Source: Hofstenia miamia (taxonomy: Eukaryota; Xenacoelomorpha; Acoela; Hofsteniidae). Taken from it: a stretch of 64,000 nucleotides of DNA. The stretch's first letter is position 1. Every line of letters starts with the position of its first letter. Below are positions 46,570 through 59,771 of this stretch, one piece after another. The notes under the pieces are model-generated. The model ran no database searches. It worked only from the letters and a program-made list of their open reading frames with translations, and had not been told where the DNA came from. The translations under genes and the position numbers were made by a program. The stretch is taken from NCBI GenBank assembly GCA_900660155.1, contig CABFPE010000037.1:2090035-2154034 (forward strand), read 5' to 3'.

Positions 46570-49430
46570 AATTTGATTACAGTTCGACAAGTTCCTTCAT
46601 TTTATCCGGTGAGATTGTTCCATGTCTACTCGAAATCGTATTGGTTCAACATCGAATAGCACCAAATGTGGATCCTGTAGCAAAAAAGTCGCCCCAAACA
46701 CTTCTGCTATACAATGCGACAAATGTGAAGTATGGTACCATGCTGCCTGTGTGAATATCACTGGAGCCCAATACTCTGCACTTACGGAGCTAGAAACGAC
46801 GGCTTGGTTTTGCCAACCGTGTTTCAAGGCTCGAAAAGAACAGCTATCCATAACTGCTGAACTCTCGAAAGTTAGCCAAGCAGTTGCTGAAATCAAATCT
46901 GTGATCAAGAACGGACCTTCCACAAATACAACATACACAAAGCACACAACTACTCCGAACCTTCCCATGAAACACAAATCAAGGTAGTTGGCATCTCTGA
47001 AAACGGTGAAAAGTTCTCAAACGACAGGAAGTTTAAGGACAAGGAAACTATTGAAAAGGTGCTAACAGATCTTGGTGTTCCTGATAACAATATCGCTGAC
47101 TGCTACCGACGTGGTAAATTTGATGAACAAAGAAAATGCCCCTGATTGTTACCTTTTCGTCTGTCTGGGAAGCCCGCAAGCTCAAGAGCAAAGCAATTGA
47201 GTCCAAACTGTACAACTCACAGGGTATTCTTATCTTATCCGAACTATCACCAAAAGAAAAGGCTATTGAACAAACTCTCCTGAAACAAAGACTGGATTTA
47301 ATAAATCAAGGCGTTCCTCGTGAAAATCTAAAGATTAGAAATCTCAAACTTTACAACAAATAATTGACTATCCATTCTCTCCTGGAACGCCCGTGGTGTT
47401 ATGACACTTGACAAATGCTTCAATGTCAGGAAAATGCTTAGTCTTCACATACCTGATGTTTTCTGTATCAATGAAACGTGGCACTCTAAAGAAAATTGTC
47501 TTTCTTTTGACAACTATCTACTCATCTCTGAACCGTGCTGCTTGGAAGGGCAACTTGGTGGTGTTGCCATCCTGACCAACGCTGATTTCCCCCATGCTGT
47601 GACAAATTGCTCTCTCCCTGATTTTGATTTTGCGTGTGCGTGCATTATACACAGCTCTATTCCTGTTCTCGTGATTTCTGTCTACAACCCTCCTCTTTCT
47701 TCGCCATATCACGTCTCATCCCAGGTATTTATTTCATGTGTAACTGCCCGAAATATGTTGGAATACATATACAGGAAATTCTGATTTTCTAACGATTTTA
47801 TTGCCTTCATTGAGAAGATGACTGCCTATCAACTGGTGACCGAAGCAACTCATTTGAGGGGAAACCTTCTCGACCTATGTATCTCTAACTGTCCCGATAC
47901 TTGTGAGGTTGAAGTACTCCCAGAGTGCTTCTCTTCCGATCATTTTCCACTCAAAATAAAAATGTCTGGCAAAGACTTTTCGATGCCGTCAAGTAATTTA
48001 TGTACTGATATCAGAGCATATTCCAAATCTGGCTTCAACGACCAAACGTTCTTGCTTGGCTTATCTGAATTCGACCTATTTTTACAACATTACTATTTCT
48101 TCAACCCAACGCTTGTCTTTAACTGGTGGTATCGTATCTTACACCAATCCATTCAATTATCTGTTCCCTCAAACCGCCCGAAAAGACAACTTCTGCCGTT
48201 TTATTTCTCTAGTCATTCTGTACATTTAAGTAATCAGGTCAATACCGAGACTAGGAGACTCAATAGGTCTGGTTTTGATGGTTCTGCCAAACTAACGCGT
48301 TTGCATCTTGATTTATCTAACTCTATAGAACTGGACCAGCTTATGCTTGTCCAGTCGACGCGCTACGTTGGGAAAAATTAGGGCTTTACTCTGCTTCGCA
48401 AACTTAATGCACCTATGTCTCTTCCCTCAACTGTTCACTTAGATGGTGAGCTCGCATCCACAAATCGAGCAAAGGCAAATCTGTTCAACAAATTCCTGTG
48501 CAATGTTTTTATTCCTGAGTCCTTCGAATTTCACTTGGCCAACACCGAAAGACATATTTTCTTAGCCGATCTTTGTACCACCACTGATCAAATCGAGACT
48601 CTGCTCCGTGGTGTCCCTGATACCACTGCAGTCTGTGCTGATGGCATTCTCCCTTCATTTTTACAAATTTATCTGGCATTCTTGCTCCTCTAGTACATAT
48701 ACTCTTTTTGCATATAATCCAATCGTGCACCTGGCTTGATGTGTGGAAAACTTCTTATGTCACACCGATACATAAATCAGGCGATAACTCTGATGTCAGA
48801 AACTACAGACCCATCAGTATTTTACCAAAAATTTCTCTTCTTGAGAAAATTCTCTTCCGATTTATTTACGATAAAGTTAAGCAACTCCTCTCTGTCTCTC
48901 AGCATGGTTTTCAGCCCCGCCGGGGAACCCACACTCAGCTTCTTACCTTCGTGGACACACTTTATCGCTCAAATGATTCCAACACTGATTTCCACGCCGT
49001 TTATTTCGACATCCGCAAAGCCTTTGATTCCATATCCCATATACGGCTACTTTCTAAGTTAGCCGACATGGGCTTCGCTGATGACATCCTTTCCCTGCTC
49101 TCTTCCTACTTATTCAATCGCGTCCAATGTGTTAAAATAAAGAATACTCTTTCTAACCCTGGTAATGTTGCGAGTGGTGTCCCCCAGGGCAGTGTCCTCG
49201 GGCCCCTGCTGTTTCTCCTAGTTATGAACGACATCCCTGACGCTGCTAGGTATTCAAATTGCAAGCTGTTTGCCGATGATATCAAACTGTATCACAATTC
49301 GTTATCTGAGTTACAGCGTGACATTGATTCCGTCCATTCATGGACTCTTAGAAATAGGCTAACTTTTCATTGTGGGAAAACCAAGTTACTGTTTAATACA
49401 AGAAATAATTTTAATACGACAAGGCTATAA
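46570..49430 (+). mobile_element. LINE with PHD-finger ORF1, endonuclease and RT; 3' part missing
   Basis: ORF1 begins at 46622 with MSTRNRIGSTSNSTKCGSCS. A C4HC3 PHD-type finger at residues 16-66 (46667-46819) has CGSC, CDKCEVWYHAAC and FCQPC. After a short coiled segment, a frame change leads to an RNA-binding-like part (47136-47363). ORF2 pieces: endonuclease 47401-47784 (DVFCINETWHS, GGVAIL) and 47818-48381 (SSDHFPLKIKM); RT 48708-49430 with SYVTPIHKSGD, RNYRPISILPKISLLEKIL, YFDIRKAFDSI, SGVPQGSVLGPLLFLLVMND and LFADDIKLY (catalytic FADD). It stops within the RT thumb; the C-terminus, 3' UTR and tail are absent, the opposite of usual LINE truncation. Several frameshifts. Confidence 0.85.
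46667..46819 (+). other. PHD zinc finger inside LINE ORF1
   Basis: Metal ligands in order are C16, C19, C31, C34, H40, C43, C63 and C66 of ORF1, spaced as in PHD fingers. PHD-bearing ORF1 proteins are known in CR1-type LINEs. They are thought to bind histone tails or nucleic acid; the role here is inferred from family knowledge only. Confidence 0.75.
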
Positions 49431-50548
49431 TCCATATGATTTTAGTTTTGATACGTCATAGCCTCCTACCAATGGGGATTTTAACTAAAATTTAAATTTA
49501 AATATTTTAGCCAAAAATGTAAATTCCCTAAAAATGAAACAACCAATAAAAAATATTTGCAAAATTTTAAAGAAATTCACTGTCTCTTTTTTGTTGAGAT
49601 GATGTCACTACCTTTTGAATCATAAAACTATTACTTTGTAAAATAAGTAATCACAATACATATTCATAATCAGATGTTCATAGATATCTCCTATGTTTAA
49701 TATGGTGGTTGTTATGAAGACAAATTTGGATCTAAAATAAAGGGTTAACCTACTATCAGCTGTCAAGCTGTTTAGAACACAGTTCTTATTATAAGTGAAT
49801 AGAAAAGATAGTTAAGCTAAATTAAGTAAAAACTCCTATTCATAGACCTAAACTAAGGACACACTTTCTCTAGACAGGGCAGAGCAGTAAAACTGATGTT
49901 GGCTGTAGATGTTGAGATGCCTCCTAATGAGCTGATAATGTAGAGTCACTCAGGGCCTCCTTTTTTTGAACTTATTATTTTTGGCACTCTGAAATGGTTT
50001 TGTGTTTTTTGACGTTTTGATTCTTTGATTCATTGCTATTTATTTGTATCAATTTCTTTTAATCAATTTATAAATTTCGAGTGCAGTTATTTTGATAGTG
50101 TTAGTACTTGTCCCCCTGAGTTGAATTATGTGTGAATTGCTTGTTTTAACTTTGAGAGGGAAATTGTGCTTTGAAATTGTAAACAAGTCAGGTAATAAGT
50201 TACAGATTTTTGTAAAAATTATTTGAGTCACTGTAGTGAAGCACACAATAAATTCGGCTTCCTTCTACTGCATTTGGTTTTTCAATTATTTATCTGTTAA
50301 CCCCTTTTAGATTTGTCAATTAAAGATTTGTTAATGATAACTATTGCTTAAGATCCTGTGACAATTCAGGAGGAAACTGCACTGGGTCTGGCGCAACAAA
50401 TAGCTCCTTAATGGTGACAGCCCAAATCATGGCCACTTTAGGTTACAACTACATGTAGGGAATAACATCTTTTACTCGATCTGTCCATACATGCACTTAA
50501 CCTTGCAAATATACTATGCTGTTGATGAAGGTGAATGCACAGCAATTA
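49431..50548. other. CpG-poor stretch between the truncated LINE and the LTR element
   Basis: No gene recognised. CpG dinucleotides become rare immediately after the LINE ends. TpG and CpA are common. Text such as TGATGCCATG-like LTR words is not yet present here. Confidence 0.45.
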
Positions 50549-50891
50549 TGTTCTTGTTATTTATTATTTATTTACATGAGCTGAGATAAGAAAACTCTGA
50601 GATAAAATGTTTATTGAGCTAGAAATTAATACTTGAGACATTAGCACCTTGGCAAGTAAGGATGGCTTCAAAGATATAGCTTCAGCATGATGCTGTGTGA
50701 ATTGGTCACTGCTGAAGTTCATTTTGGAGTGGAATTTCTTTATTTGTTAGGCAAAATCAGTGAACCTCAAATGTATATTTTCTGTTAAGATTCAGGTCAC
50801 TCTCTGTTATGGTAGACTTTGCAACTTTTGATCTAAACTCTTGAGTTACCCAGTACTGCTAGAGTAGCCAGAGCTACCCTGTGATTCTACA
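50549..50891 (+). repeat. 5' LTR of the Ty3/gypsy element
   Basis: The LTR is 343 bp, starts TGTTCTTGTTA and ends CTGTGATTCTACA (TG...CA). The start was fixed by comparison with the LTR copy at 59772-60114, which has the same length. The 5-bp flank is AATTA; the same bases occur two bases past the 3' LTR, so a target duplication is possible but not certain. Confidence 0.8.
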
Positions 50892-53800
50892 TGGTGACCC
50901 TGACGTGATTCTTGACAAATTAGGGTTTCAGTTAAACTTTCTACTCTATTCTTTTGAAGTGTGAAGGTGCATCAATGCCTGGAGATGTACTCTGATCATG
51001 AAGCTTGCATACATACAGAAGCTGTCATCTGATTTGTTGCCTGGTGATTGTGACATAGTGCTGAGCTGTTACTGTTTCTATATTGTACTTGGTTTTGTTC
51101 TTTCTCTTTGGTGCTAGCCAGCAGGGATAGTTGTTTCCCCTGGCCATGAATCAACTTCACTACCAATCAATGCATAACTTTGCCTCTTATGTTATTCTTA
51201 CTGCAGTTTTGTGCTTTGGAAGCTGTCACCAAGCTATGACATTATTCTTACTTGTTTTGGTTATTACCTTGTTGTAGTCTTGTTCTTCTAGAATTTGGAT
51301 TTAATACTGTACTCTACACTGTGCTGTTATTGGTATTAGTTTTTGTTTTTCTGAACCTGGATGGAATCCCTCTCAAATTGTTGGAATTGTTTTCTGAATT
51401 TTTCTTATTGTTTTTCTTGTTGTTTCTTTTTGCCAAATGGAATTTAGTGTTTTATCTCATAATGTGACTCCCACTCAGGGTCTCTGAAGTGTGAGAGTTA
51501 GCAGCCCAGACATTGCACCTCACACTGTTGGAATAAGTTCTATTGCTTCTCCCTTGTTGCTTGATCCTTACTTTATTCTCCCACAGACACTGCCATCTCT
51601 GAAACCTCAGAACTTGGAAATCAATCAACTTCATGCTGCCTTGGCCAAAGAAACTAGGCAATGCTGTGCTTGTGAGCAACACCTAGATTCACTTCAAGCT
51701 GAAATGTAAGAGCATGCCCAAGATACCCAATTGAGGGAGCAATGTTTCATTGATTTGATTAATGCTCTAGAGATTGAACTCCAGACCTTGGCAACACCTC
51801 TGCCTACTTCTCTGCTGTGCCAGAGCAGCCTGCCTCATTCATTACCTCCCCAGTCAAGCCCTTCCAAGTATGTCACTCACAGTGTTCTACAGGATGTGCT
51901 AGACAATTTCTCTGAACATCTGTCAGAGCAAATCTCCCAAATGATTTGTGCTTGCCTTCCAAGCAGCCCCACTGTCTCTACTTCTAAACCATTTATGCCG
52001 CAATTCATTACCCCATTACTACCTTCACAGCTGAGGAGCAATCTTCACACAGTCAGTCCTGACTCAGGTTCCCATGCTAACCATGATTGCTGCTCCAATT
52101 TTGTCTGTGCTAAGTGTGATTATTTTGCCTCCTGCACTTGTAACCAACTATATTACCCCTACTGGTGTAACTCCAACTACTCCACCACAGTCATGCAACT
52201 TTTCCAAATCTGCTCTTAAGAGTGGCTCTTGCTTTACTCAGTCAATTCTACCTACAACTGCTGCTGGAGCCAATACTGCTAACTTATTTAATCATCATTC
52301 AATATTACCTAAATTCACTGGAAAGATTGATGAGATCTCTCAATCTTTTGAAGAGTGGTTTTTCTCTTTGAGTTAACCATGCTGCAGTACAAAACTACTC
52401 AAGATGCTGCTGTCATTCAATTCCTGACCTACTTTCAAGGTATTGTGTACAATCAGTATATGATGTTAGATCAAGATGGGAAGACTAGCTATCCACTTCT
52501 TATAAGATATTGCTAGGACTATTATAAAGCCCCCATATCAAACATCAGTACAAAACACTACTTTGTTATCTCTCATTCAAAAAAGGTGATGATGTTCACA
52601 CATACATCACACAAGTAGAAAGGCTGTTTCATCTAAGTAAGCTCACCCCTGAGTATTCAAAGCAAGATCTTTTTTTGTACATCTGTCAAGGCTTCCTGCC
52701 TAACATTCAAAGTCACCTTGAGCTCAAGTGAGACCCTGAGGACAATCTCAGTGTAATTATCTGCAAAGCCATCAGCATCATATATATGCTGAACAACACT
52801 ACTTGCATCAATAAGGATGCTGGAGACCTGAAAGCTGGTTCTTCTTCACCAAAGCCTCCTACCTCTTTGAGCACCATTGCTTCTACTGTAAAGATAGAAC
52901 TTGAGCATACTTGGTGCTTCTGTTGCAGTCAGAAAGGGCACACTAAATCACAGTGCTGAGCAGTTATCCGTCTAGTTGCTGATGGCAAAGGTTTTATTAT
53001 CAATGAACCCTGAAAACAAGAATGTTCTCTCAATCAACTGTTAGTTTAGCTACCCAGTCAAACTAGTCAGAGCATCACCTCCTAGAAAATGTGCTTATAA
53101 TGTTTTGGTAATCACTTCACTGTTGTGTACCAATGTAATTCCAGTCAATATAAATGAATCCCTTGTAAATATCACCATTGATACCAGGGCCTCACCCTTG
53201 ATTATCAGTGATTCCTGTTGTTCTAAGCTGTGCCTGTCACAGAACGACCTACTTCTCTCTACTGTGCATTTGCTGGATGCTTCTGGAAATTCCCTTTACT
53301 CAAAGGTCACATACCAAACCTAGAGTTACATATTTGGCAGGAGCTTTTTGTCATTGATCTAATTGTCATCAATACTTGCAGTCAACCACTTCTGTACAAC
53401 ATAATTTTGGGAAATGATTTTCTTGAAATGAATTCATGCATTATCAATTATGGTAATAACACCATCTCTATCAGAGAAAGCAAAAATTGGCAAGAGCTCA
53501 CCACTGTCCCTAGCCAAGACATTCCTTTGAGTTTTTCTGAGCTCATGATTGTGGAGCCTCATCATTGGCAATGTGTTCCTGTCACCACTAATTCTGATTA
53601 TACTGGAGAAATTATGATTTCTGGATTTAAGGGAAAATGCTTCTGTGGAATTAACTTTTTGCCTGATCTCTGTCTTGTTTCAAAGGGAAAGACTTGTGTT
53701 ACTGTCTTAAATAGTTCTGATTCTTTAGTCAAAATTGATCCATCTCAGTTGAGACTAGTTGCAACTCCAGTTTGTCTGGAATTTCAGGCCACTGCCTGCT

Positions 53801-56800
53801 CACCATTCTTAACAGCTAGTCACAATCTAGCAGAGCCAAGTGACAACATTAGGATCCCCCTTGTTAATGAGCAGATGCATCTGCATCTCATCTGCTTTCA
53901 CATCTGCTTAGACAGCATTATGAAGTCTTTAACTATGGTTTGATTAACATTGGTCAGGCTGTTGGAGAACAGCATTCCATCAAGACCAAAAATGATCATT
54001 CAATTTGCTTGCCCATCAGAAGAGTACTGGAAAATCTTCAGGAAGAGTATGAGAAAATCTTAAGCAACCTCATAGAAAGTGGCATTATCCAAGCTAGCAA
54101 TAGCCCTTATGCAGCTCCCACTGTTTTTATTAAACAGGGCAACAAGTACTGCCTTTGTGTCAACTTCCCAAAAGCTTAATGATGTTACAGTCAAGGATGT
54201 GTACCCACTCCTGCTCATTGAGAATCTCCTCTATGATGCTAGTTGATACAAGTTGTTCAGCTGCCTTGACCTGTGCGAGCCTTACTACAGGTGCCAGTGA
54301 AGCCCTCCAACATTTCAAAGACTGCCTTTATAACTCCCTACTGGCTCTTTGAATGGAAGTATATGGCTTTTGGTCTCTGCAATGCCCCTGCAACTTTCCA
54401 GCTCTATGTTACCCGCATACTTAGAAACAGAGCCAATGTGCTTGAGCCTGGCATAACCACCTATATGGATGATATTCTCATTGCTGGTAACACGTTCTCA
54501 GAACATCTGGAAAGGCTTAGATGCACCCTCAGCTTGTTATACAAATCTGGCCTTTGGGTCAATGGGAATAAGTGTTCTCTGTGACAGCCTTGTGTCACCT
54601 TTCTCAGAAGAATTCTTGAACCTGGTCATATCTCCATCAAAAATAATGTGAAGGACCATCTTGATAAAATCAAAACTCCTCATTCTCTAAGGATGTGCAA
54701 TGCCTTATGGGATTCTTGAATTACTATGGCGCCTTCATCTTGGAGCTAGCTAACAAATCCAGACACATCTCCAACCTACTATGGTGCAATGTTGAATTTA
54801 AATGGAGCTGGATCAAGCAGGAAGAGCTTGACAATGTTAAGAAAGAACTTAGAAGAATTCCCAGCCTAAACACACCAGATTACTCAAAGGAATTCCTTAT
54901 CAACTGTGATGCCAGTTCCATTGCTATTAGTGGAGTACTTAGCCAGATAATCAATGGGAATGAGAGCCCCATCAAATATTTCAGCTGCAAGCTTTGAAAC
55001 ACTGAGCTAAATTATGGTGTGACCAAGTCAGAAATGCTCACTCTAGTTGAGAGTCTGAAAAAGTTTCATGTTTTCATACTGGGCCACCAGTTCACTGTGC
55101 ACACTGACAACTCAGCACTGGCATGGCTGAAGAAATTCTCTGGGGACAAATCTAATATCATTGCTGAGTGGATAGAGTATTTGAACAATTTTACCTTTTC
55201 CATTAAACACCACCCATGTAGACTGCACAACAATGCAGACTATTGGACTGCTCTCCCAAGCTATGAGTGAGATCTCTGGAAACTGCCTGGAGAGAAAACA
55301 CCATTCAGGTTTATCCTGTTCAGTGACTATGAGTGTCTGCCCAAGATCAATGCAGACTGACATGGAAACAAGATCCTCCCCATTTTGGTGAAGGAGGAGA
55401 TTACAGAAGTGGAAATTGTACATCATCAATGCGTTGACAAAGTGTTAAGCAAGATCATCACCAAGCTGAAAAATGACAACTACATCCTCAGCCCTGTTGC
55501 CAACAGGTATTTTCAGTGCTATAATTGGAAACTCACTGATGCAGGCCCACTTTACACATGGAGACAAAATAGTTGACTGGCAGTTCCTGAATACTTTCAA
55601 AGGGATCTGGTATGAAAGATTCACAAGAAAGGCCACTTAGGAATCATTCAAACTGAGCAAATGTTTAATGCAAGATATGTTACTATTGCTATTAGAGCTG
55701 CAGTGCAGGACATAATCAATAAATGGACCACTTGTCTGTTGCAGGGAACCAGACATTTTCCTGAGCAGTGAGCCAAGCTGCATAGCAGAGCTATGGAATG
55801 CACAAATGAATTTGTACATATGGACATCAAGAAGCTCTCTTGTGATGAGGAGGGGTACCAGTACCTGCTTGTACTTATTGATCATTTCACAAAATATGCT
55901 CAACTCATCCCCCTCAACAGCACCACTGCCAAGGTTATTGGGGAAAAAGTGGTCAAGGAATGGGTTCTCAAGTTTCAGCCCATGGAGTGCCTAATTTCAG
56001 ATTGCAGCCCCCAATTCAAAAACCATCTCATGGAAACCTTGATGAAGGAGCTTGAAATACTCCACGAATTTACCAGTGTGTACCACCCACAGTTCAATGG
56101 AGTTGTTGAAACTTAATCATACTGTTATCAATCTAATCTGAGTTGCCCTCACCTGAGCAGCTGGCAGGAATTGGAAGTGCGTCATCAAGGCATTAGAGTA
56201 TTTTTATAACACCAATGTGCATAAAACTACTAAGGTCAGCCCTTTTAAGGAAATGTTTGGCTGAGAGGCAAGTATGCCCTTTTCAATTATGTTTCCAGAT
56301 TATAATGAACCTACATTAGAGAATTTTGTGAATCATATGTTACATGAATTTCAAAAGGTACACTTGACTATCTGTCAGAATACTAATCAATCTGTTATCC
56401 GTCAACAGCAGAATTTCAATTGCAAATTGTATGGCAAGCCTCATAAGGTTGGGGACAAAGTTTTTGCATATTTTCTTTGCCAGATCACTGATGCAAATTA
56501 AGTGAAGCTTTCCACCAATTGGCAGGATCTATTTACCATTACAAGGTGTTAGATCACCATTGATATTTGTTAAATAATGGGAGAGTCATCCACTCTTAAT
56601 TACTCAAACAAACTATTAAGGATATTAGTAATGTTGTCATCAACCCTAACAGTGAAATTTCACTTGTTGATGATGGAGTGAATGAACTTGAGAATTATAC
56701 TAACCTCACTGAATGTGAAGAAGACGACCTCATGGAGGTCAAGTATGACAGTAATCTTGGTAATAGCAGCAACATTACTGCTACTTGTATTTTGCCTAGA

Positions 56801-56899
56801 TACAAAGTTAGGGACCAAGAGTATTTAGATCACTTAAATACCCAAGATTGGGAACTTAATTAATCTTTATGTTTAGGAAACCAAGCCATATCAGATGAA

Positions 56900-57133
56900 A
56901 TGAACCATATCAAAGATATGGCTTTGGCATGATGCCATGTGAATTGGTCACTGCTGAAGTTCTTTTTGGAATGTAATTTCTTTATTTGTTAGGTGAAATC
57001 AGTGAACCACCAATATATGTTTTCTGTTAGGATGTGGGTCACTCTCTGCTATGGTAGACTTCACAACCTTTAATCTATACTCTTGGGTTACCCAGTACTG
57101 CTAGAGTAACTAGAGCTCCCCTGTGATTCTACA
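56900..57133 (+). repeat. 3' LTR of the Ty3/gypsy element (recognisable part)
   Basis: Alignable to the 5' LTR from about 56915 (ATATGGCTTTGGCATGATGC) to the terminal TTCTACA at 57133. Confidence 0.75.
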
Positions 57134-58186
57134 ATAATTACACATTGAGAGTCCCTGAATAGCTACTGCTGTGCCCAAACATTTAGCTTTGAATTAATAT
57201 AATAATAAAACCCTATCTGAAACAAAAGGTAAATCCAAACAATTTAATCCATCACTTGTTTCTCTTCTCACAGTAGTTTTATACTACATTTTACAAACAA
57301 TACCACATGTACCTGTTTTCTTATTAACTATTGTTTCTCTTCATATGAACTCATTCATTAACCTTTACAAAAGGTGTTATTAATTAGCTAAGCATTTCTG
57401 TTGATCCTCCTTCTGCCAACAGGCACTTTTTCCATAACTTACCCTATTCTTACAACCAATTATAATTGATATAAAAGCATAATCAAAATAAATAAAAGTA
57501 TTTAATTTTTTTCTTTTCGCCATCACCTTTTTATGCAGATTAGTGCTAAATGTGCTACACTCCCTTCCCAGTGTACCTAATTGATAATCATGACTCTCCT
57601 TGTGGCATCCTAATATTTATAATGTTTGCTCCAGACTTCTCCCACTAATAATATTTATTCTTTAGAACAAAAAGAGAGTTTTTGTTGTTCTTCTTGGCAT
57701 CACTCTTTATGTCAATCTTGGTGAGATCCATTCTAATGCTGTTTGTGATTTCTATTTTACTTTCCATTGTTATTGACCACCATTGTATTGTTGTGTTAAC
57801 CTGCATTCAATTCTAAACTCCTTTATGGGAAATGCACTACAGTACCAATCATGGTTTCTTACTTGTGTTCAGCATCTCTCTTTTTACCTATTGATCTGAT
57901 CTAGACATTTTTCTGAATGCTGTTATAATGATTTGCCTGAATGAGGATAATTGGACTGATTGTGTGGAGAAGATCTGATGTTGTTGTAGTTTTACTCTTC
58001 ATTGCTCACCATCTCTGGATCTGCATCTGGCAATTATTGAGGATTGAGGAGGCCTCTTTATCTTAGCTACTAACTCTTTGCCTGATAGTTGATATTGAGT
58101 TTGCATGTGTTGGAGTGTTCCAACTGATTTAGTTGTCCTGCTCAGTGATTGTCTGTGACATTTCTTTACACTTCTCCTTAGATTTG
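57134..58186. other. CpG-poor, pyrimidine-rich non-coding stretch
   Basis: No gene recognised. The + strand is rich in C and T. No long open frame. Confidence 0.4.
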
Positions 58187-58522
58187 TTGAATGCTGCGAC
58201 CTCCCATCCAGTAATTAGTGTTTGGTCATCTGTTGATGTACCTTTCTTCTTTGATTTGTGGGTTGTTGTTCTATCCTCACACACAAAAATTGGTGATTAG
58301 TTGAGTGTGATCCTCTTTGTACTCTTCTACTGGTATTGCTAAAGTGCTGTGTGTCTATCCTCACACCTGGTAGTTGGTGATTGGTCAACAGCATTCTTCT
58401 TTGCACTTTTCTCCTTTGATTGCTTGAATGTCTACTTTCTATCCTCACACCTAGTAGTTGGTGGTTAGATGATGGCATCCTCATTTGCAATCATCTCTGT
58501 TTGTTTGGTGATTTGTTTTCCA
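58187..58522. repeat. 84-bp minisatellite, about four units
   Basis: The word CTATCCTCACAC recurs at 58271, 58355 and 58439, exactly 84 bp apart, with a weaker unit before 58271. The minus strand is open through the array (58490-58215) and gives a 28-residue repeat around NHQLLGVRI / NHQLPGVRI / NHQFLCVRI followed by a basic QRRKVQRRM-like tail. Whether it is translated is unknown. Confidence 0.75.
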
Positions 58523-59771
58523 TTGTCCTCTCTTTTACTAAATTCAGTTAATCAGTTAACATCCCTTATTTCAGTGTCATATTTTAGTTTATTTTAGCCA
58601 TTCTTTGTGGCATCACTCTTCTTTACATATCATTCTCATCCACTTTGCAAGTGAATTCATTATCAAGCTCTTCTTCACATATAATATCTAAATCATTCAT
58701 ATGTATATATGCACTATTATCATTTCTGATAATTTTAAATTCAGCATTTTTATCTAACTCAACTTGTTAAGCCATATTAGTTACTTTCTATACTCCCTCT
58801 AAATTTCTTGAAAAAAAACATTTTGCCCATTGCTCTGTCAATATTGCAGCTATCACCATGAAATTTTTCAGGCTTATTGAGTTCTGCAAGCTGAAGATTT
58901 TAAGCCTGTTACAAGCCTAACATTAGAATTGTATGAAAATATTTTAAATAGCCTGAAATTTTACATTTTCATACCATATATTTGATGTATTTTTTGTTTT
59001 TTCACTCTAGTGATCTAAATTTTAACCAGAATTGTTTGAAATTTCAAAACAAAAATTTCACACAGCTATGAATTTATGTTAAAAAATTTTTTTTGAAAAC
59101 CCTGGTTGGTCCTTAAATGTTATATCTTAACTTTAACAAGCTATTGCAAGAAAAATTTTAAAGATATCACAGCTCCAATTGAATTTTTAATTAGCAAATT
59201 TCACTGAAAAAATTATTTGTTTCTCAGCATGTTTAGCTCTAAGATCAATATTAGTTGAGCTAGGCTGAGCAGAGCTGGGCAAATTTTTCAGAAAAGATAT
59301 TTTCTTTAATAACTTTTGATATAATGAATCTATGAATAAGATTTTTACTCAAAAATACACAATTTTGTAAGAATTAATTATATTCTAAATTTTTTGGTCA
59401 TGTCCCAATAGGGAATGTTTTAAAAATTTCAATTAAAAAAAACATTTTTCTCAAAATTAAAAATTCAAAAATTGGAAATTTTTACTTTGAGATATTTGCA
59501 GTAATACAAAAAATAACATTCAAAAACAATTTTCCCAAAATTCCCTATCAATTTTCCATAATGGGAAATTTTCTCTTTTAGACATGAATATTATAGGATG
59601 GGTTAGTAATTTTTTTAAAAAATTATAGTGATTTTTTTTGAAAAAAACTATCTATAAAACTGAATTTTGTTTTTAATTTCATTAATCTTTAACATTTTGT
59701 TTATTAATATTTCACTTCATATTAGCGCACCCCTATCATATGGGAAATAATCAGTGTTTTTTTAAATGTAT
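58523..59771. other. AT-rich, CpG-poor non-coding stretch
   Basis: Long A and T runs and no recognisable frame or element between the minisatellite and the solo LTR. Confidence 0.4.

Larger units (their letters stand above)
50549..57133 (+). mobile_element. Ty3/gypsy-type LTR retrotransposon, old and broken
   Basis: Two LTRs flank an internal region of about 6 kb. A primer-binding-site-like TGGTGACCCTGACGTGAT (50892-50909) directly follows the 5' LTR. Parts in order: gag-like region about 51490-52970 with a CX2CX4HX4C zinc knuckle at 52914-52955; protease-like region about 53100-53500; reverse transcriptase about 53940-54660 with a YMDD site; RNase H about 54870-55260; integrase about 55560-56500. 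The order PR-RT-RH-IN places it in Ty3/gypsy (Metaviridae). It is a fossil with a dozen or more breaks. The two LTRs differ at roughly one base in eight over some 200 bp compared by eye, so the insertion is old. No chromodomain or envelope region was seen. Confidence 0.85.

Noticed and set aside
46597-46977. A 126-codon minus-strand frame
   Set aside because: Antisense of the PHD-finger ORF1, which has the clear motif.
52914-52955. Host CCHC zinc-knuckle gene
   Set aside because: The knuckle lies between the LTRs in gag position of the Ty3/gypsy fossil.
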